Below the pieces are notes generated by a model that ran no database searches, had not been told where the DNA came from, and saw only the letters and a program-made list of their open reading frames with translations. From NCBI GenBank assembly GCA_947630895.1, contig CANRJJ010000007.1, forward strand, positions 1 through 49,468: a stretch of DNA of 49,468 nt, written 5' to 3'. The DNA is from an uncultured Wohlfahrtiimonas sp. (lineage in GTDB: Bacteria > Pseudomonadota > Gammaproteobacteria > Cardiobacteriales > Wohlfahrtiimonadaceae). Positions 26,026 through 34,430 of the stretch are shown piece after piece. Positions within the stretch are counted from its first letter, which is position 1; every line of letters starts with the position of its first letter. The position numbers and the translations under genes were made by a program.

Positions 26026-26805
26026 TTAGTTTAAATCGCCCCAGATATAGCTCGTCATCGTTAATGATTCTAATGCAATATCTTGGTTGATAATGCTTAG
26101 ATTATCAGAAGCATCCGTTGCACCCAAAGCTGATAAAAATGGGTAATAATGATCTGGTGATGGTGCTGCTAATCTGAAATTAGGATCAGTCTTTTCTAAA
26201 GCGATAATGCCATCGATGTCTCTTTCTTTCGTTAAGTTCGCAACTTTTGCGTCAAAATCTCTAGCCCAAGGGGTTTGCTGAGGACGACCCAATAAACGTA
26301 AGTTATGAACAATGTTGCCTGAACCAATGATTAAAATATTTTTCTCTCTTAATTCTTTTAACTTTTGTCCAACTTCATAATGATAACGGCTGTCACCATT
26401 ACGATTAATACTCACTTGTAACACAGGAATATCAGCATCTGGGAACAAATGGCATAAAACACCGTAGTTACCGTGATCATATCCCCATTCATGGTTCAAT
26501 TCGCCAACGTTATCCAATGATTCCAAAGTTAAATCACGAATTGGCTTGGCATTGATCGCAGGATAAACATATTCATAAATTTCCGCTGGGAAACCATACA
26601 TGTCATAGATCATTTTAGGATTATGCTCTTCTGTCACAAATGTTCCATCTGTGTACCAATGCGCTGACAACATCACGATGCCATCCACTTTACCAATTTT
26701 CTCGCCGAGTTTTCTCCAGCTTTCTGTCCATTTATTGTGATCAATAATATTCATCGGGCTACCATGGCCAATAAATAAAACAGGAGTTTTCTTTTGCTGT
26801 GTCAT
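26026..26805 (-). CDS. ygiD: Class III extradiol dioxygenase of the YgiD/4,5-DOPA dioxygenase family
   Basis: Cytoplasmic zinc-type dioxygenase (259 aa; E. coli YgiD is about 260-270). The conserved metal and active-site segments are present in order: FIGHGSPMN, LSAHWYTDG, EWGYDHGNYGVL, IGSGNIVHNLR and SPDHYYPFLSALG. These give the two metal histidines near the N-terminus and the catalytic His region. YgiD opens the ring of L-DOPA in vitro; the natural substrate is uncertain. Three nearby starts exist. The ATG at 26805 has GTGAGA at good spacing and is preferred; the ATG at 26811 is too close to it. Confidence 0.88.
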   Translation of the reverse strand: MTQQKKTPVLFIGHGSPMNIIDHNKWTESWRKLGEKIGKVDGIVMLSAHWYTDGTFVTEEHNPKMIYDMYGFPAEIYEYVYPAINAKPIRDLTLESLDNVGELNHEWGYDHGNYGVLCHLFPDADIPVLQVSINRNGDSRYHYEVGQKLKELREKNILIIGSGNIVHNLRLLGRPQQTPWARDFDAKVANLTKERDIDGIIALEKTDPNFRLAAPSPDHYYPFLSALGATDASDNLSIINQDIALESLTMTSYIWGDLN

Positions 26806-26911
26806 ATTCATTCTCACATAAGTTATTAATCAATTATTTAGAATTATAGCGCAATTAATTTGATCTTTAAGTGGTATTTTTAGAACAATCTATTCTAGTC
26901 TTTAATAAAGT

Positions 26912-26936
26912 AAAAAAGCTTCCTTTTGGAAGCTTC
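26912..26936 (-). terminator. Terminator downstream of the yebY-like gene
   Basis: AAGCTTCC TTTT GGAAGCTT. On the minus strand the stem is followed by a TTTTTTACTTTATT tract. It lies 15 bases past the stop of the gene at 26951-27289. Confidence 0.8.
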
Positions 26937-26950
26937 TTTATAATTTTTCA

Positions 26951-27289
26951 CTATTTACATGAATTCTGTAGACCAAAATTAATCACATCAGTTAATTCAA
27001 TTTTCTTGCCTTCAGCATCTATCTGCCAAATAGGAGAAACATCTACTTGTATATTTTCAAAATATTCAGGATGAGCTTTTGCTTCATCATTAATAGCATA
27101 AGAGCCATCATCATCACCGTAACTCATCACATAAAGTGAATTACCTTCACCACACCAAATTGCGACGGAATCGACTGTAAATGGCCATTTACCTTCAAAT
27201 TCTCCATTTTCAATATAGGTTGTATCTTGTGCCAATGATGCCTGTCCACATAATGCCAATACACAAAGCGTAAATAAAGTTTTTTTCAT
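26951..27289 (-). CDS. Small secreted protein of the DUF2511 (YebY-like) family
   Basis: Exported protein (112 aa) with a clear signal peptide (TLFTLCVLALCGQASLAQ). The mature part follows the YebY pattern: F.GKWPFTVDSVAIWC, GNSLYVM, YAINDEAKA and a final Cys near the end (NSCK), giving two cysteines that could form a disulfide. YebY of E. coli has this same spacing, judged from memory. In enterobacteria yebY sits beside copper-related yobA/yebZ; here it stands alone, so function cannot be inferred from neighbours. The ATG at 27289 follows GAGGAAAA; a start five codons earlier is less likely. The family has no established activity that I can name. Confidence 0.7.
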   Translation of the reverse strand: MKKTLFTLCVLALCGQASLAQDTTYIENGEFEGKWPFTVDSVAIWCGEGNSLYVMSYGDDDGSYAINDEAKAHPEYFENIQVDVSPIWQIDAEGKKIELTDVINFGLQNSCK

Positions 27290-27516
27290 TATAGTTTTCC
27301 TCAATTAAATTGAAAAACCAATATACTTCAAGTATCCAGATAAGAGATTGATATATATTAGGCTTTTATTTGTTATATTTTTCTTAATTAATGAATTATT
27401 TATATCTTGAACTTTAAATACTACGTCTCTGACTTTCTATATGTATGAATATACGTTTTACGGTAAACTACTTCCCATTACTATTTATAAATATCTATCA
27501 AGTTTGAGGAAAGATC

Positions 27517-28839
27517 ATGAGCTATAAGAAATTATCCATTTCAATCACAATAAGCATACTTCTTGGAACGATCGCATCCGCACAATCACAGTCTCAATCA
27601 GCAGAATTTACACCCAACTCTGTCATTGCTTACTTTTCTGAAGATGGTACGCTACTTCCAGATCGTAATGACAGTGCATATTATCGTTACTTTAATGATA
27701 TTGTCAGTGGCTGTTATTTGGTACAAGATTTCTATACGATCAATGACCAAAAACAGACAGATCCAATCTGCTTTACTGATCCTTCTGAACTGCAATCTTG
27801 GTTTCCACAAAGCATGCAAGGTCCATTAACTTTCTGGAGCATTGATGGGCAAAAAATACAAGAAGGCTATAGCCAGCAAGATGGTGGTTCATCTGGTTTT
27901 TGGAAATCATGGGATGAATATGGCAACGCGAATAGTTATGAATTGATAAATGGTGAACTTGTTTTATCTTATTTTGATCAGGAAGGTAATCGTCAATCTA
28001 CACCTGTCGCAGGCGGGACTTTTAGAACTTTATTAGATCAAGACCCAAGCACTAATGAATACATCATCTCCGATTACTTTACAGATACTCGCACACGCCA
28101 AATGGATCCTGTGATTATCAATCAAGATGATTTACTTCGCTGGGATATCCAATTCCGCAGAGGAACTTATGTCTATTATGATATTGAAGGCAATATTCTC
28201 ACGTTAGAAGATTACAACGATATGGGTCGCTTAGATGGTGCAATTACCAATTGGTATTCAGATATCCATCCACCACAAAAATTTGAAGAAATTAATTTTA
28301 ATGATGGTACGCAAGAAGGTTTATATGTTCGTTGGTATCCAAATGGTTATCCAAAAATTAAACTCAACATTGCTGAGAACGAAATCGATTTCATCGAATG
28401 TTGGAATGAAAACTTTGAAAGCTTACCTGAAGATCAATGTACTCTTTTATTGGATGAGTCTTTTGATCCTAGCGTTTTAGATGCTGATGCACCTATCCAA
28501 ATCATTATCCCTGAAGATGAAATTGAAACATCTGCACCATCACAATTGAATAATGATGAGATCCCATCTGTTGAAGTCATTACACCCAATGATGAACTGA
28601 CGGATGAAGTGAATTTAAACTACTATGAGCAATTAGAAGAAGCAGAAATCATTGAAGAACAATATGATCAATCACCTTCTGAAATCATAGATAACGATGA
28701 CATCAACAACGAAGTAGATCTTAATTATGCTGAACAATTAGAAGTGGTTGAAGAAATCGAAGCAGCATACGATGAGCCTGCACAAACAGAAGGACAAAAA
28801 ATTCTTCGTTCTATCAAAGGGATTCTAAACGCACTTTAA
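27517..28839 (+). CDS. Secreted protein with MORN-like (YwqK-type) repeats and an acidic repeated tail
   Basis: Predicted exported protein (440 aa) with a signal peptide (LSISITISILLGTIASAQS). Residues about 35-300 contain scattered MORN-like beta-hairpins, for example GPLTFWSIDGQKIQEGYSQQ, GFWKSWDEYGN and EGLYVRWYPNGYPKIKLN, as in YwqK-type proteins. Two cysteine pairs lie in this part. From about residue 330 the chain becomes strongly acidic and contains two copies of a unit, EVNLNYYEQLEEAEIIEEQY and EVDLNYAEQLEVVEEIEAAY, each followed by a short Asp/Glu/Pro linker. It has a basic end (KILRSIKGILNAL). The start has GAGGAAAG upstream. No partner gene is adjacent. Function unknown; a periplasmic or surface scaffold role is a guess. 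Confidence 0.65.
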   Translation: MSYKKLSISITISILLGTIASAQSQSQSAEFTPNSVIAYFSEDGTLLPDRNDSAYYRYFNDIVSGCYLVQDFYTINDQKQTDPICFTDPSELQSWFPQSMQGPLTFWSIDGQKIQEGYSQQDGGSSGFWKSWDEYGNANSYELINGELVLSYFDQEGNRQSTPVAGGTFRTLLDQDPSTNEYIISDYFTDTRTRQMDPVIINQDDLLRWDIQFRRGTYVYYDIEGNILTLEDYNDMGRLDGAITNWYSDIHPPQKFEEINFNDGTQEGLYVRWYPNGYPKIKLNIAENEIDFIECWNENFESLPEDQCTLLLDESFDPSVLDADAPIQIIIPEDEIETSAPSQLNNDEIPSVEVITPNDELTDEVNLNYYEQLEEAEIIEEQYDQSPSEIIDNDDINNEVDLNYAEQLEVVEEIEAAYDEPAQTEGQKILRSIKGILNAL

Positions 28840-28854
28840 TCGTAAATTTTAAAA

Positions 28855-29511
28855 CTAAAAACCTGGCGGCAAATAAAATTGCTGCCTTTTTTTTGTGATG
28901 GGATGCGTGAAAGCTAATTCTGCAGCATGTAAATATAATCGATCATGTCCTTTCAATGCCTCATCATGTGCATAAAAGCGATCCCCCATAATGGGATGAC
29001 CTATACTCATCATATGCACTCGCAACTGATGAGATCGACCTGTCACAGGAATTAACTCAATCAATGTATTATTATCTTCATCTTCAGAGATAACTTTATA
29101 GTGAGTTAATGCATCTTTGCCATATTCATATGAAACCATTTGTTTTGGTCGATTCGGCCAATCACAAATCAGTGGGAAATCAATGCTTCCCTCTTTTGCT
29201 TCCAAAATACCAAATACTTTTGCAATGTACTTTTTATCTGTTTCTCGTTCACGAAATTGGCGTTTTAATTCTCGCTCAGCTTCTAAATGAAGTGCGACCA
29301 CCATAATTCCACTAGTTGCTAAGTCTAGTCGGTGAACAGTTTCAGCATCAGGAAACTCCCATTGAACACGCGTCAAAATACTATCTAATAACTCAGCAGG
29401 CTTCCCAGGAACAGATAAGAGATCATGTGGCTTATTCACCACCATAATGTCTCTGTCTTGATAAAGAATATCCAACCATGGAGAAATGGCAGGATCGTAA
29501 TAATAATCCAT
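28855..29511 (-). CDS. rluA: Dual-specificity 23S rRNA/tRNA pseudouridine synthase RluA
   Basis: Pseudouridine synthase (218 aa; E. coli RluA 219) that modifies 23S rRNA U746 and tRNA U32. The N-terminus (PWLDILYQDRDIMVVNKP, LLSVPGK) and the catalytic loop HRLDLATSGIMVV with D63 match RluA. The following ERELKRQFRERE, PLICDWPNRPKQ and ITGRSHQLRVHM-type motif (here VTGRSHQLRVHM) separate RluA from the longer RluC/RluD, which carry an S4 domain. It is convergent with the MORN gene, 15 nt apart, and its last codons also form that gene's terminator. It starts 4 nt after the rarD stop. Confidence 0.93.
   Translation of the reverse strand: MDYYYDPAISPWLDILYQDRDIMVVNKPHDLLSVPGKPAELLDSILTRVQWEFPDAETVHRLDLATSGIMVVALHLEAERELKRQFRERETDKKYIAKVFGILEAKEGSIDFPLICDWPNRPKQMVSYEYGKDALTHYKVISEDEDNNTLIELIPVTGRSHQLRVHMMSIGHPIMGDRFYAHDEALKGHDRLYLHAAELAFTHPITKKRQQFYLPPGF
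28865..28894 (+). terminator. Terminator of the MORN-repeat gene, inside the rluA coding end
   Basis: GGCGGCAA ATAAAA TTGCTGCC (one G-T pair) followed by eight T residues on the plus strand, 26 bases past the MORN gene stop. The same bases encode the last residues of RluA (Lys-Lys-Arg-Gln-Gln to Leu-Pro-Pro) on the other strand. Confidence 0.75.
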
Positions 29512-29515
29512 TGCT

Positions 29516-30460
29516 TTAATCTTTATTTGCTAATGCCAATAATCTAATTTGCGCTTGGTAACGCTTATATTCAGACATAATGAATATAATAACCGCAATC
29601 CAAACAATGATAAAACCTATCAATCGCATGAAACTCACTTGCTCACCAAAGAACACAACACCATTAAACATTTGTAATGTTGGTGAGATAAATTGAATGA
29701 TGCCAATCAACGACAAAGGTATTTTTTTTGCACCCTCAGAAAATAGCAACAATGGCACTGTTGTCATTGCACCTGATAAAAGCAAAAGGATCAGCGAGAT
29801 TGTTGGTAATGCTGTAAAAATCAACTCTCCACTTTGATAAGCATAAGTTAAATAGATCAAGGCAAATGGCAACATAAAAAATGTTTCAAACGCAATATTT
29901 GGCAGAGTTTTAACAGGATGTGTTTTTTTCAATAAACCATAGACAGAAAATGTAGAGGCTAAAATTAATGCAACATAAGGAATGGTTCGCCCTTCTATTG
30001 TGAGCCATATAATCCCGACAACAGCAATACTCACCGCTAAAGTTTGCAGGTGAGACAATCGCTCCTTAAGCACTAATCTTCCTAAGAAAATACTTAATAA
30101 TGGTGTTAAAAAGTATCCCAAGCTTGCATCTACAATACGATTGGCTGTGATTGCCCAAAGATATGCCATCCAGTTAAAAAAGAGCAGCTGAGAAGTAATG
30201 AACAGAATTAGAACTGTTTTGCGCTGCATTAAAATATTCAGAATAGAACGCCATTCTTTATATAAAGTGAGCAGCAAAACGACAAACACAACTGACCAAA
30301 TAATGCGCTGAGACATTAATTGAGTAGAGCCAAGCATTTTCAGGGAATACCAATACAGCGGGAAATTACCCCAAATAAAGTAACATCCTAATGTGTATAA
30401 AATACCTTTTTTATATTCGCTTTGGTCCACGTTAATCAGCCTTTTGGTGTTGTTTATCAT
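29516..30460 (-). CDS. rarD: RarD-type EamA-family transporter
   Basis: Inner-membrane protein (314 aa) with ten predicted helices from two EamA repeats. The N-terminal wording KKGILYTLGCYFIWGNFPLYW and SQRIIWSVVFV is the RarD signature. Later segments IANR-type AITANRIVDASLGYFLTPLL and FISPTLQMFNGVVFFGE are also conserved. RarD was named for chloramphenicol resistance, but its substrate is not established. Its start overlaps the 3' end of the upstream antiporter gene by 29 nt, and rluA follows after 4 nt, so the three are probably cotranscribed. Confidence 0.88.
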   Translation of the reverse strand: MINNTKRLINVDQSEYKKGILYTLGCYFIWGNFPLYWYSLKMLGSTQLMSQRIIWSVVFVVLLLTLYKEWRSILNILMQRKTVLILFITSQLLFFNWMAYLWAITANRIVDASLGYFLTPLLSIFLGRLVLKERLSHLQTLAVSIAVVGIIWLTIEGRTIPYVALILASTFSVYGLLKKTHPVKTLPNIAFETFFMLPFALIYLTYAYQSGELIFTALPTISLILLLLSGAMTTVPLLLFSEGAKKIPLSLIGIIQFISPTLQMFNGVVFFGEQVSFMRLIGFIIVWIAVIIFIMSEYKRYQAQIRLLALANKD

Positions 30461-32105
30461 GCCCCGCTAACGCAGTTTCTATCAGATCCAGTTCATATCT
30501 CAGTTTGTTTGCCGTTTCTTCACTAATCTTTCTAGTTGATTTTAATCGCATTAGCTCTGCTCGCTCTGCTCGAATCGCTGATAAACGGAAACGTAATTCT
30601 AACTGATCATAATATTCAGATTCTGAATCTGAAATCCCTAAATATTGACGAATATTACTAGCCACACGATTATGAATATCCGTAATATGTTGAGGATCTA
30701 CCTTAACTTCACTATTGACCAATCGCGCTTCTAAAGTCTGCATACTGGATAATGCAACTTGCTGCATTGCAGCTTTTGCCACTTTGATTTCTAATTCATC
30801 ATCATTCGTATCTGTCGAGAATCCTTTCAACAATAACGGCAAAATAACGATGGCAACAAGTAAAGACAGCAAAATTACACCAATTGCGATAAAAATAACT
30901 TGATAGCGAGCTGGAACACTAACAATCGTTGGCGATGTGCTGATGAACAATGGTATGGATAAAGCAGCCGCTAATGTTACCGCGCCTCGAACACCTGCAA
31001 ACGTCATAATGACTAACTCTTTAATACTTAAACTTTCAAATGCTAGACCTTTCTTCAAATGAAATATTTTCTTTAAATACTTCATGAATAAAAGCCATAA
31101 GAAGCGCACTAACATCAGCATTCCATAGATAATAAAGATATCAGATACTAGGCTGAACAACGTAATATCATCAGTTGAAACACGCTCAATCGAATACTCA
31201 ATAATTTTGGGTATTTGCAGACCCAACATTAAAAATACGACGCCATTTAACAAGTATTCTAAAACACTCCAAATACTATTGGCTTGGAATCGCATAGAGA
31301 TAGAAACATTATTCATTGTATTGCTGTATGTCACTGTCATACCTGCAATCACTGCTGCTAAAATACCAGAAGCACCTAAATGCTCTGCGATCACATAAAC
31401 CAAAAATGGTAATAGTAATAAAAATACCATTTGAATGGCAGACTCATCGCCTTTTAACTTTGATAGTATTTTAATTAATCGAACATAAACTAACGTTACG
31501 CCCAAGCCGATTAATACACCACCGCCAGACATTAAAATGAAGTTACCACCTAATTCTGCATAGTCTGAAGTCGTTTTAAAGACCATTGTTCCCATAATAA
31601 TGGCAACAGCATATTTCAATGAAACTAGAGCCGAAGCATCATTCAATAGCGCTTCACCTTCTAAGATTTTGTTCATTTTTTTAGGCAATCTACCTTTCCC
31701 AACAATGCCCGATAATGCTACTGCATCCGTTGGTGATAAAACTGCAGCCAATGCAAATGCAACCGCCAATGGCATATCTGGCATCAATGTTGGAATGAAT
31801 AGACCTAAACCCAATACCGTCGCAAATACGAGAAAGAGCGCGAGGCTCATAATTTCCCATTTTGACTCCATAAATTCGTAAAATGGCATTCTTCGACCAT
31901 CTGCGAATAACAACGGTGGAATAAATAAAAATAAGAAAAGATCAGGATCAAAATCAACGTGCAAACCAAATGATGGAAATGCCAACAAAGCCCCGATAAT
32001 AATCTGTAAAAGAGGTAAAGGTACTTTGAATGGCAATAAACGTCGAATGACATCTGATAGCGATACCATTGTGATCAATATTAATATTATATAAAAAGTA
32101 CTCAT
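30432..32105 (-). CDS. CPA1-family Na+/H+ antiporter
   Basis: Inner-membrane cation:proton antiporter (557 aa). About 12 helices occupy residues 1-410 and a cytoplasmic helical tail the rest. Diagnostic motifs are LSPTDAVALSGIVGKGRLP and ILEGEALLNDASALVSLKYA, with the acidic ion-binding residue in the ND motif, and FAGVRGAVTLAAALSIP. The length and tail resemble the YjcE/NhaP-like bacterial CPA1 group. With NhaA in the same window, the organism has two distinct sodium/proton exchange routes here. Its last 29 nt overlap the rarD start. Confidence 0.88.
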   Translation of the reverse strand: MSTFYIILILITMVSLSDVIRRLLPFKVPLPLLQIIIGALLAFPSFGLHVDFDPDLFLFLFIPPLLFADGRRMPFYEFMESKWEIMSLALFLVFATVLGLGLFIPTLMPDMPLAVAFALAAVLSPTDAVALSGIVGKGRLPKKMNKILEGEALLNDASALVSLKYAVAIIMGTMVFKTTSDYAELGGNFILMSGGGVLIGLGVTLVYVRLIKILSKLKGDESAIQMVFLLLLPFLVYVIAEHLGASGILAAVIAGMTVTYSNTMNNVSISMRFQANSIWSVLEYLLNGVVFLMLGLQIPKIIEYSIERVSTDDITLFSLVSDIFIIYGMLMLVRFLWLLFMKYLKKIFHLKKGLAFESLSIKELVIMTFAGVRGAVTLAAALSIPLFISTSPTIVSVPARYQVIFIAIGVILLSLLVAIVILPLLLKGFSTDTNDDELEIKVAKAAMQQVALSSMQTLEARLVNSEVKVDPQHITDIHNRVASNIRQYLGISDSESEYYDQLELRFRLSAIRAERAELMRLKSTRKISEETANKLRYELDLIETALAGHDKQHQKAD

Positions 32106-32186
32106 ACCTATTGTTTCACCCCTAATATTGCCTCAATTAAATTAAGGCTAATTAATCACAATGATCGCCATCAAAATATTACTAAA

Positions 32187-33086
32187 CTAAGCTGAGTGAT
32201 TAGTATAATTTAATGCACTTTCCAATGTTTGTGCTTTTTTAAAGAAATCTGAATCAACCGCCACAAATTCAGAAAACTGAATACCATGATCCGTTAATAG
32301 CAATTTTAAACGCTTCAATGTCTGACGATAATTTGTATAGTCTATTTCTTCGCCACCAAATACTTCAAAAAACATCTCTTTGGTTGGAATAATAAATTCA
32401 ACTTCTGAACCATTCCATAAGACTAAATGCCCGCTGCCTAATACTTGAAAAGTTGGGCCCATTTCAAAAATAATGTGCTTCATCACTTCCCATAAAGGCT
32501 CAAGATTAATTTGAATTAATTGTGTTGCGAAGAAGCTGGTAATGTCACTCAATGTGACGATATGAATATGTGCAACTTTACAGCTTAATTTGTCTTCTAA
32601 GATGTTTCTCAATACATCAGTCACAATGGCTTTTTGGGCAATCGTATTTTCAATTTCATTTACCAACTTCTGATTCTCTTCATTTTTAGGTAAAACCAAT
32701 AAAGTTGGAAATACATATAAAGGATCAGGTGATTGAGTATCTTTATTAAACGCACCCACAGAAAATTCGCCATCTTTTGCTGTAATTGTCACAATTGATG
32801 GTTCAAAGTTATTGGGTCTAAAAGTAATTTTAGAAACTTCTGTCAATTCATGATAAATCGGAAACTTAGGACGCATAATTTGCGAAACTTGATAACCAGC
32901 ACCCACAAATACAATGCCCGCTTCAGATAATTGAGGATAAAGTTGCTGTAGAGTCGCTGTCATTTTACGGCTAATCTCTTCAGAAGTTTCTTTATCTAAA
33001 TATGTTTGAAGCCCTGATTCTATCTCTGATAGTTGTAGCATCAATGCAAGATCTAAATACATTAATTCGGGCTGAGTCGTGCTCAT
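32187..33086 (-). CDS. Uncharacterised cytoplasmic protein next to the aromatic permease
   Basis: I do not recognise this 299-aa protein. It has no signal peptide and no membrane helix. The composition is mixed alpha/beta with few cysteines (one, near residue 169). A helical N-terminal stretch (ELMYLDLALMLQLSEIESGL) leads into an apparently globular core with segments IVFVGAGYQVSQIMRPKFP, VHIHIV-like AHIHIVTLSD, and HLVLWNGSEVEFIIPTKEMF. The last looks like a small-molecule or protein-binding beta sheet. It begins 27 nt after the permease stop in the same direction, so the two are likely one operon. The ATG has AAAGGAG upstream. Function unknown. Confidence 0.7.
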   Translation of the reverse strand: MSTTQPELMYLDLALMLQLSEIESGLQTYLDKETSEEISRKMTATLQQLYPQLSEAGIVFVGAGYQVSQIMRPKFPIYHELTEVSKITFRPNNFEPSIVTITAKDGEFSVGAFNKDTQSPDPLYVFPTLLVLPKNEENQKLVNEIENTIAQKAIVTDVLRNILEDKLSCKVAHIHIVTLSDITSFFATQLIQINLEPLWEVMKHIIFEMGPTFQVLGSGHLVLWNGSEVEFIIPTKEMFFEVFGGEEIDYTNYRQTLKRLKLLLTDHGIQFSEFVAVDSDFFKKAQTLESALNYTNHSA

Positions 33087-33113
33087 TCAGGGCTCCTTTG
33101 GAATGACAAAATT

Positions 33114-34355
33114 TTATAGTGCAAAGAAGTTTAACGCGTTCAAATGGAAAACTTCAACCAGCAAATGCGATAACGCAGCAATAACACCATAAATGATGAC
33201 AAGATATGGCATCCATTGACCACCCATAGCTCTAAATAATGGCTTGGCATCACCTTGCTTTTTACGGTGAACAATCACCATCATTCCCGGAATAATCACA
33301 GACCAAATCGCAGCAAACAAACCTGCATAGCCTATTGCCAAAACAAAGCCACCAGGCAAACTGATGCCTAAAATAGTTGGTGGAATAAATGTAATCAATG
33401 CTGTTTTTGTGCGGCCCAATGCAGAATCATCGAATTTAAATAAGTCAGCGATATAGTCAAATAAACCTAAGCCTGCGCCCAAAAATGATGTCACAACTGC
33501 AAAGAACATGAAGAACTCTAAAACAGATCTGAATAGCGCAGATAAATTAACGGTATTCAATAACCACACTAAATCATCGCTTGCATTGGTTACTTCTAAA
33601 AACTGTGCTCTTGAGATATTCCCCATAATGCCTAAAGTCCATACCGCATAGAAAATCAACGTAATTACCATGCCAATTGCAATGGCTAAACGTATTTTCT
33701 TACCACCTTCACGGCCATAATATTTTACAAAACTAGGTACACTCGCATGAAAACAGAATGACGTTAAGAAGAATGGTAGGCTTGCAAATGCGAAAATTGC
33801 GTATTGTGGTTTACCTGATGGTTCAAATAAATTTGGTATAGAAACAGATTTCAACAATCCCGTTAATGATGCAAAAAGAGTAATGAACATCGCAATCATT
33901 AAAATAGTAGATACTCTATCTACTGCTTTCGCCCCCCACCAAACCAATAAAGATGCAATGATCGCAAAAATTAATCCTGTCGTGACTTTGCTCATTGATA
34001 GATCAAGTTTTTCATTCAAAGCATTTTGAATCACAGAACCAGATCCATCAATGTATGCATACAATAATATATAGAGAACAAATGCAACTGAAAGACCATT
34101 AATAATAGCAGCACCATTACCTAAATTATCTTTAACTAAAGTATGAAAGCTCGCACCTTCAGGATAACTAAGATTAACCTCTAAAATTTCTTCTGCTGAA
34201 TTTTGCATAAAGAATGTGGTCACGACCATAATAAAAATAGTCCATGTAAACCACATTCCTGCTGAAATTATCGGTAGAGTTAGCATGCCAGCACCGATCA
34301 TTGTGCCGGCAGCAATCATCGCACCACCAAATACAGATGGTTGAGTTGTTTTCAT
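33114..34355 (-). CDS. Aromatic amino-acid permease (HAAAP family, TyrP/Mtr-like)
   Basis: Inner-membrane H+ symporter (413 aa, about 11 helices) for tyrosine, tryptophan or related amino acids. The N-terminus SVFGGAMIAAGTMIGAGMLTLP is the family signature. A second signature, FAFASLPFFLTSFCFHASVPS, and the C-terminal GYAGLFAAIWSVIIPG are also conserved. TyrP and Mtr/TnaB share these motifs, and I cannot separate them by eye. It is first in a likely two-gene unit with the unknown protein at 32187-33086. Confidence 0.86.
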   Translation of the reverse strand: MKTTQPSVFGGAMIAAGTMIGAGMLTLPIISAGMWFTWTIFIMVVTTFFMQNSAEEILEVNLSYPEGASFHTLVKDNLGNGAAIINGLSVAFVLYILLYAYIDGSGSVIQNALNEKLDLSMSKVTTGLIFAIIASLLVWWGAKAVDRVSTILMIAMFITLFASLTGLLKSVSIPNLFEPSGKPQYAIFAFASLPFFLTSFCFHASVPSFVKYYGREGGKKIRLAIAIGMVITLIFYAVWTLGIMGNISRAQFLEVTNASDDLVWLLNTVNLSALFRSVLEFFMFFAVVTSFLGAGLGLFDYIADLFKFDDSALGRTKTALITFIPPTILGISLPGGFVLAIGYAGLFAAIWSVIIPGMMVIVHRKKQGDAKPLFRAMGGQWMPYLVIIYGVIAALSHLLVEVFHLNALNFFAL

Positions 34356-34430
34356 AAATCTAATTCTCTTTCATTTTAGAAGGCGGACATTCTACGCTTG
34401 AAACATAAGAAAACAACACTATTAGATCAA

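Noticed and set aside
30715-31881. Several plus-strand frames of 60-93 codons
   Set aside because: All are antisense to the CPA1 antiporter gene, whose motifs are intact.
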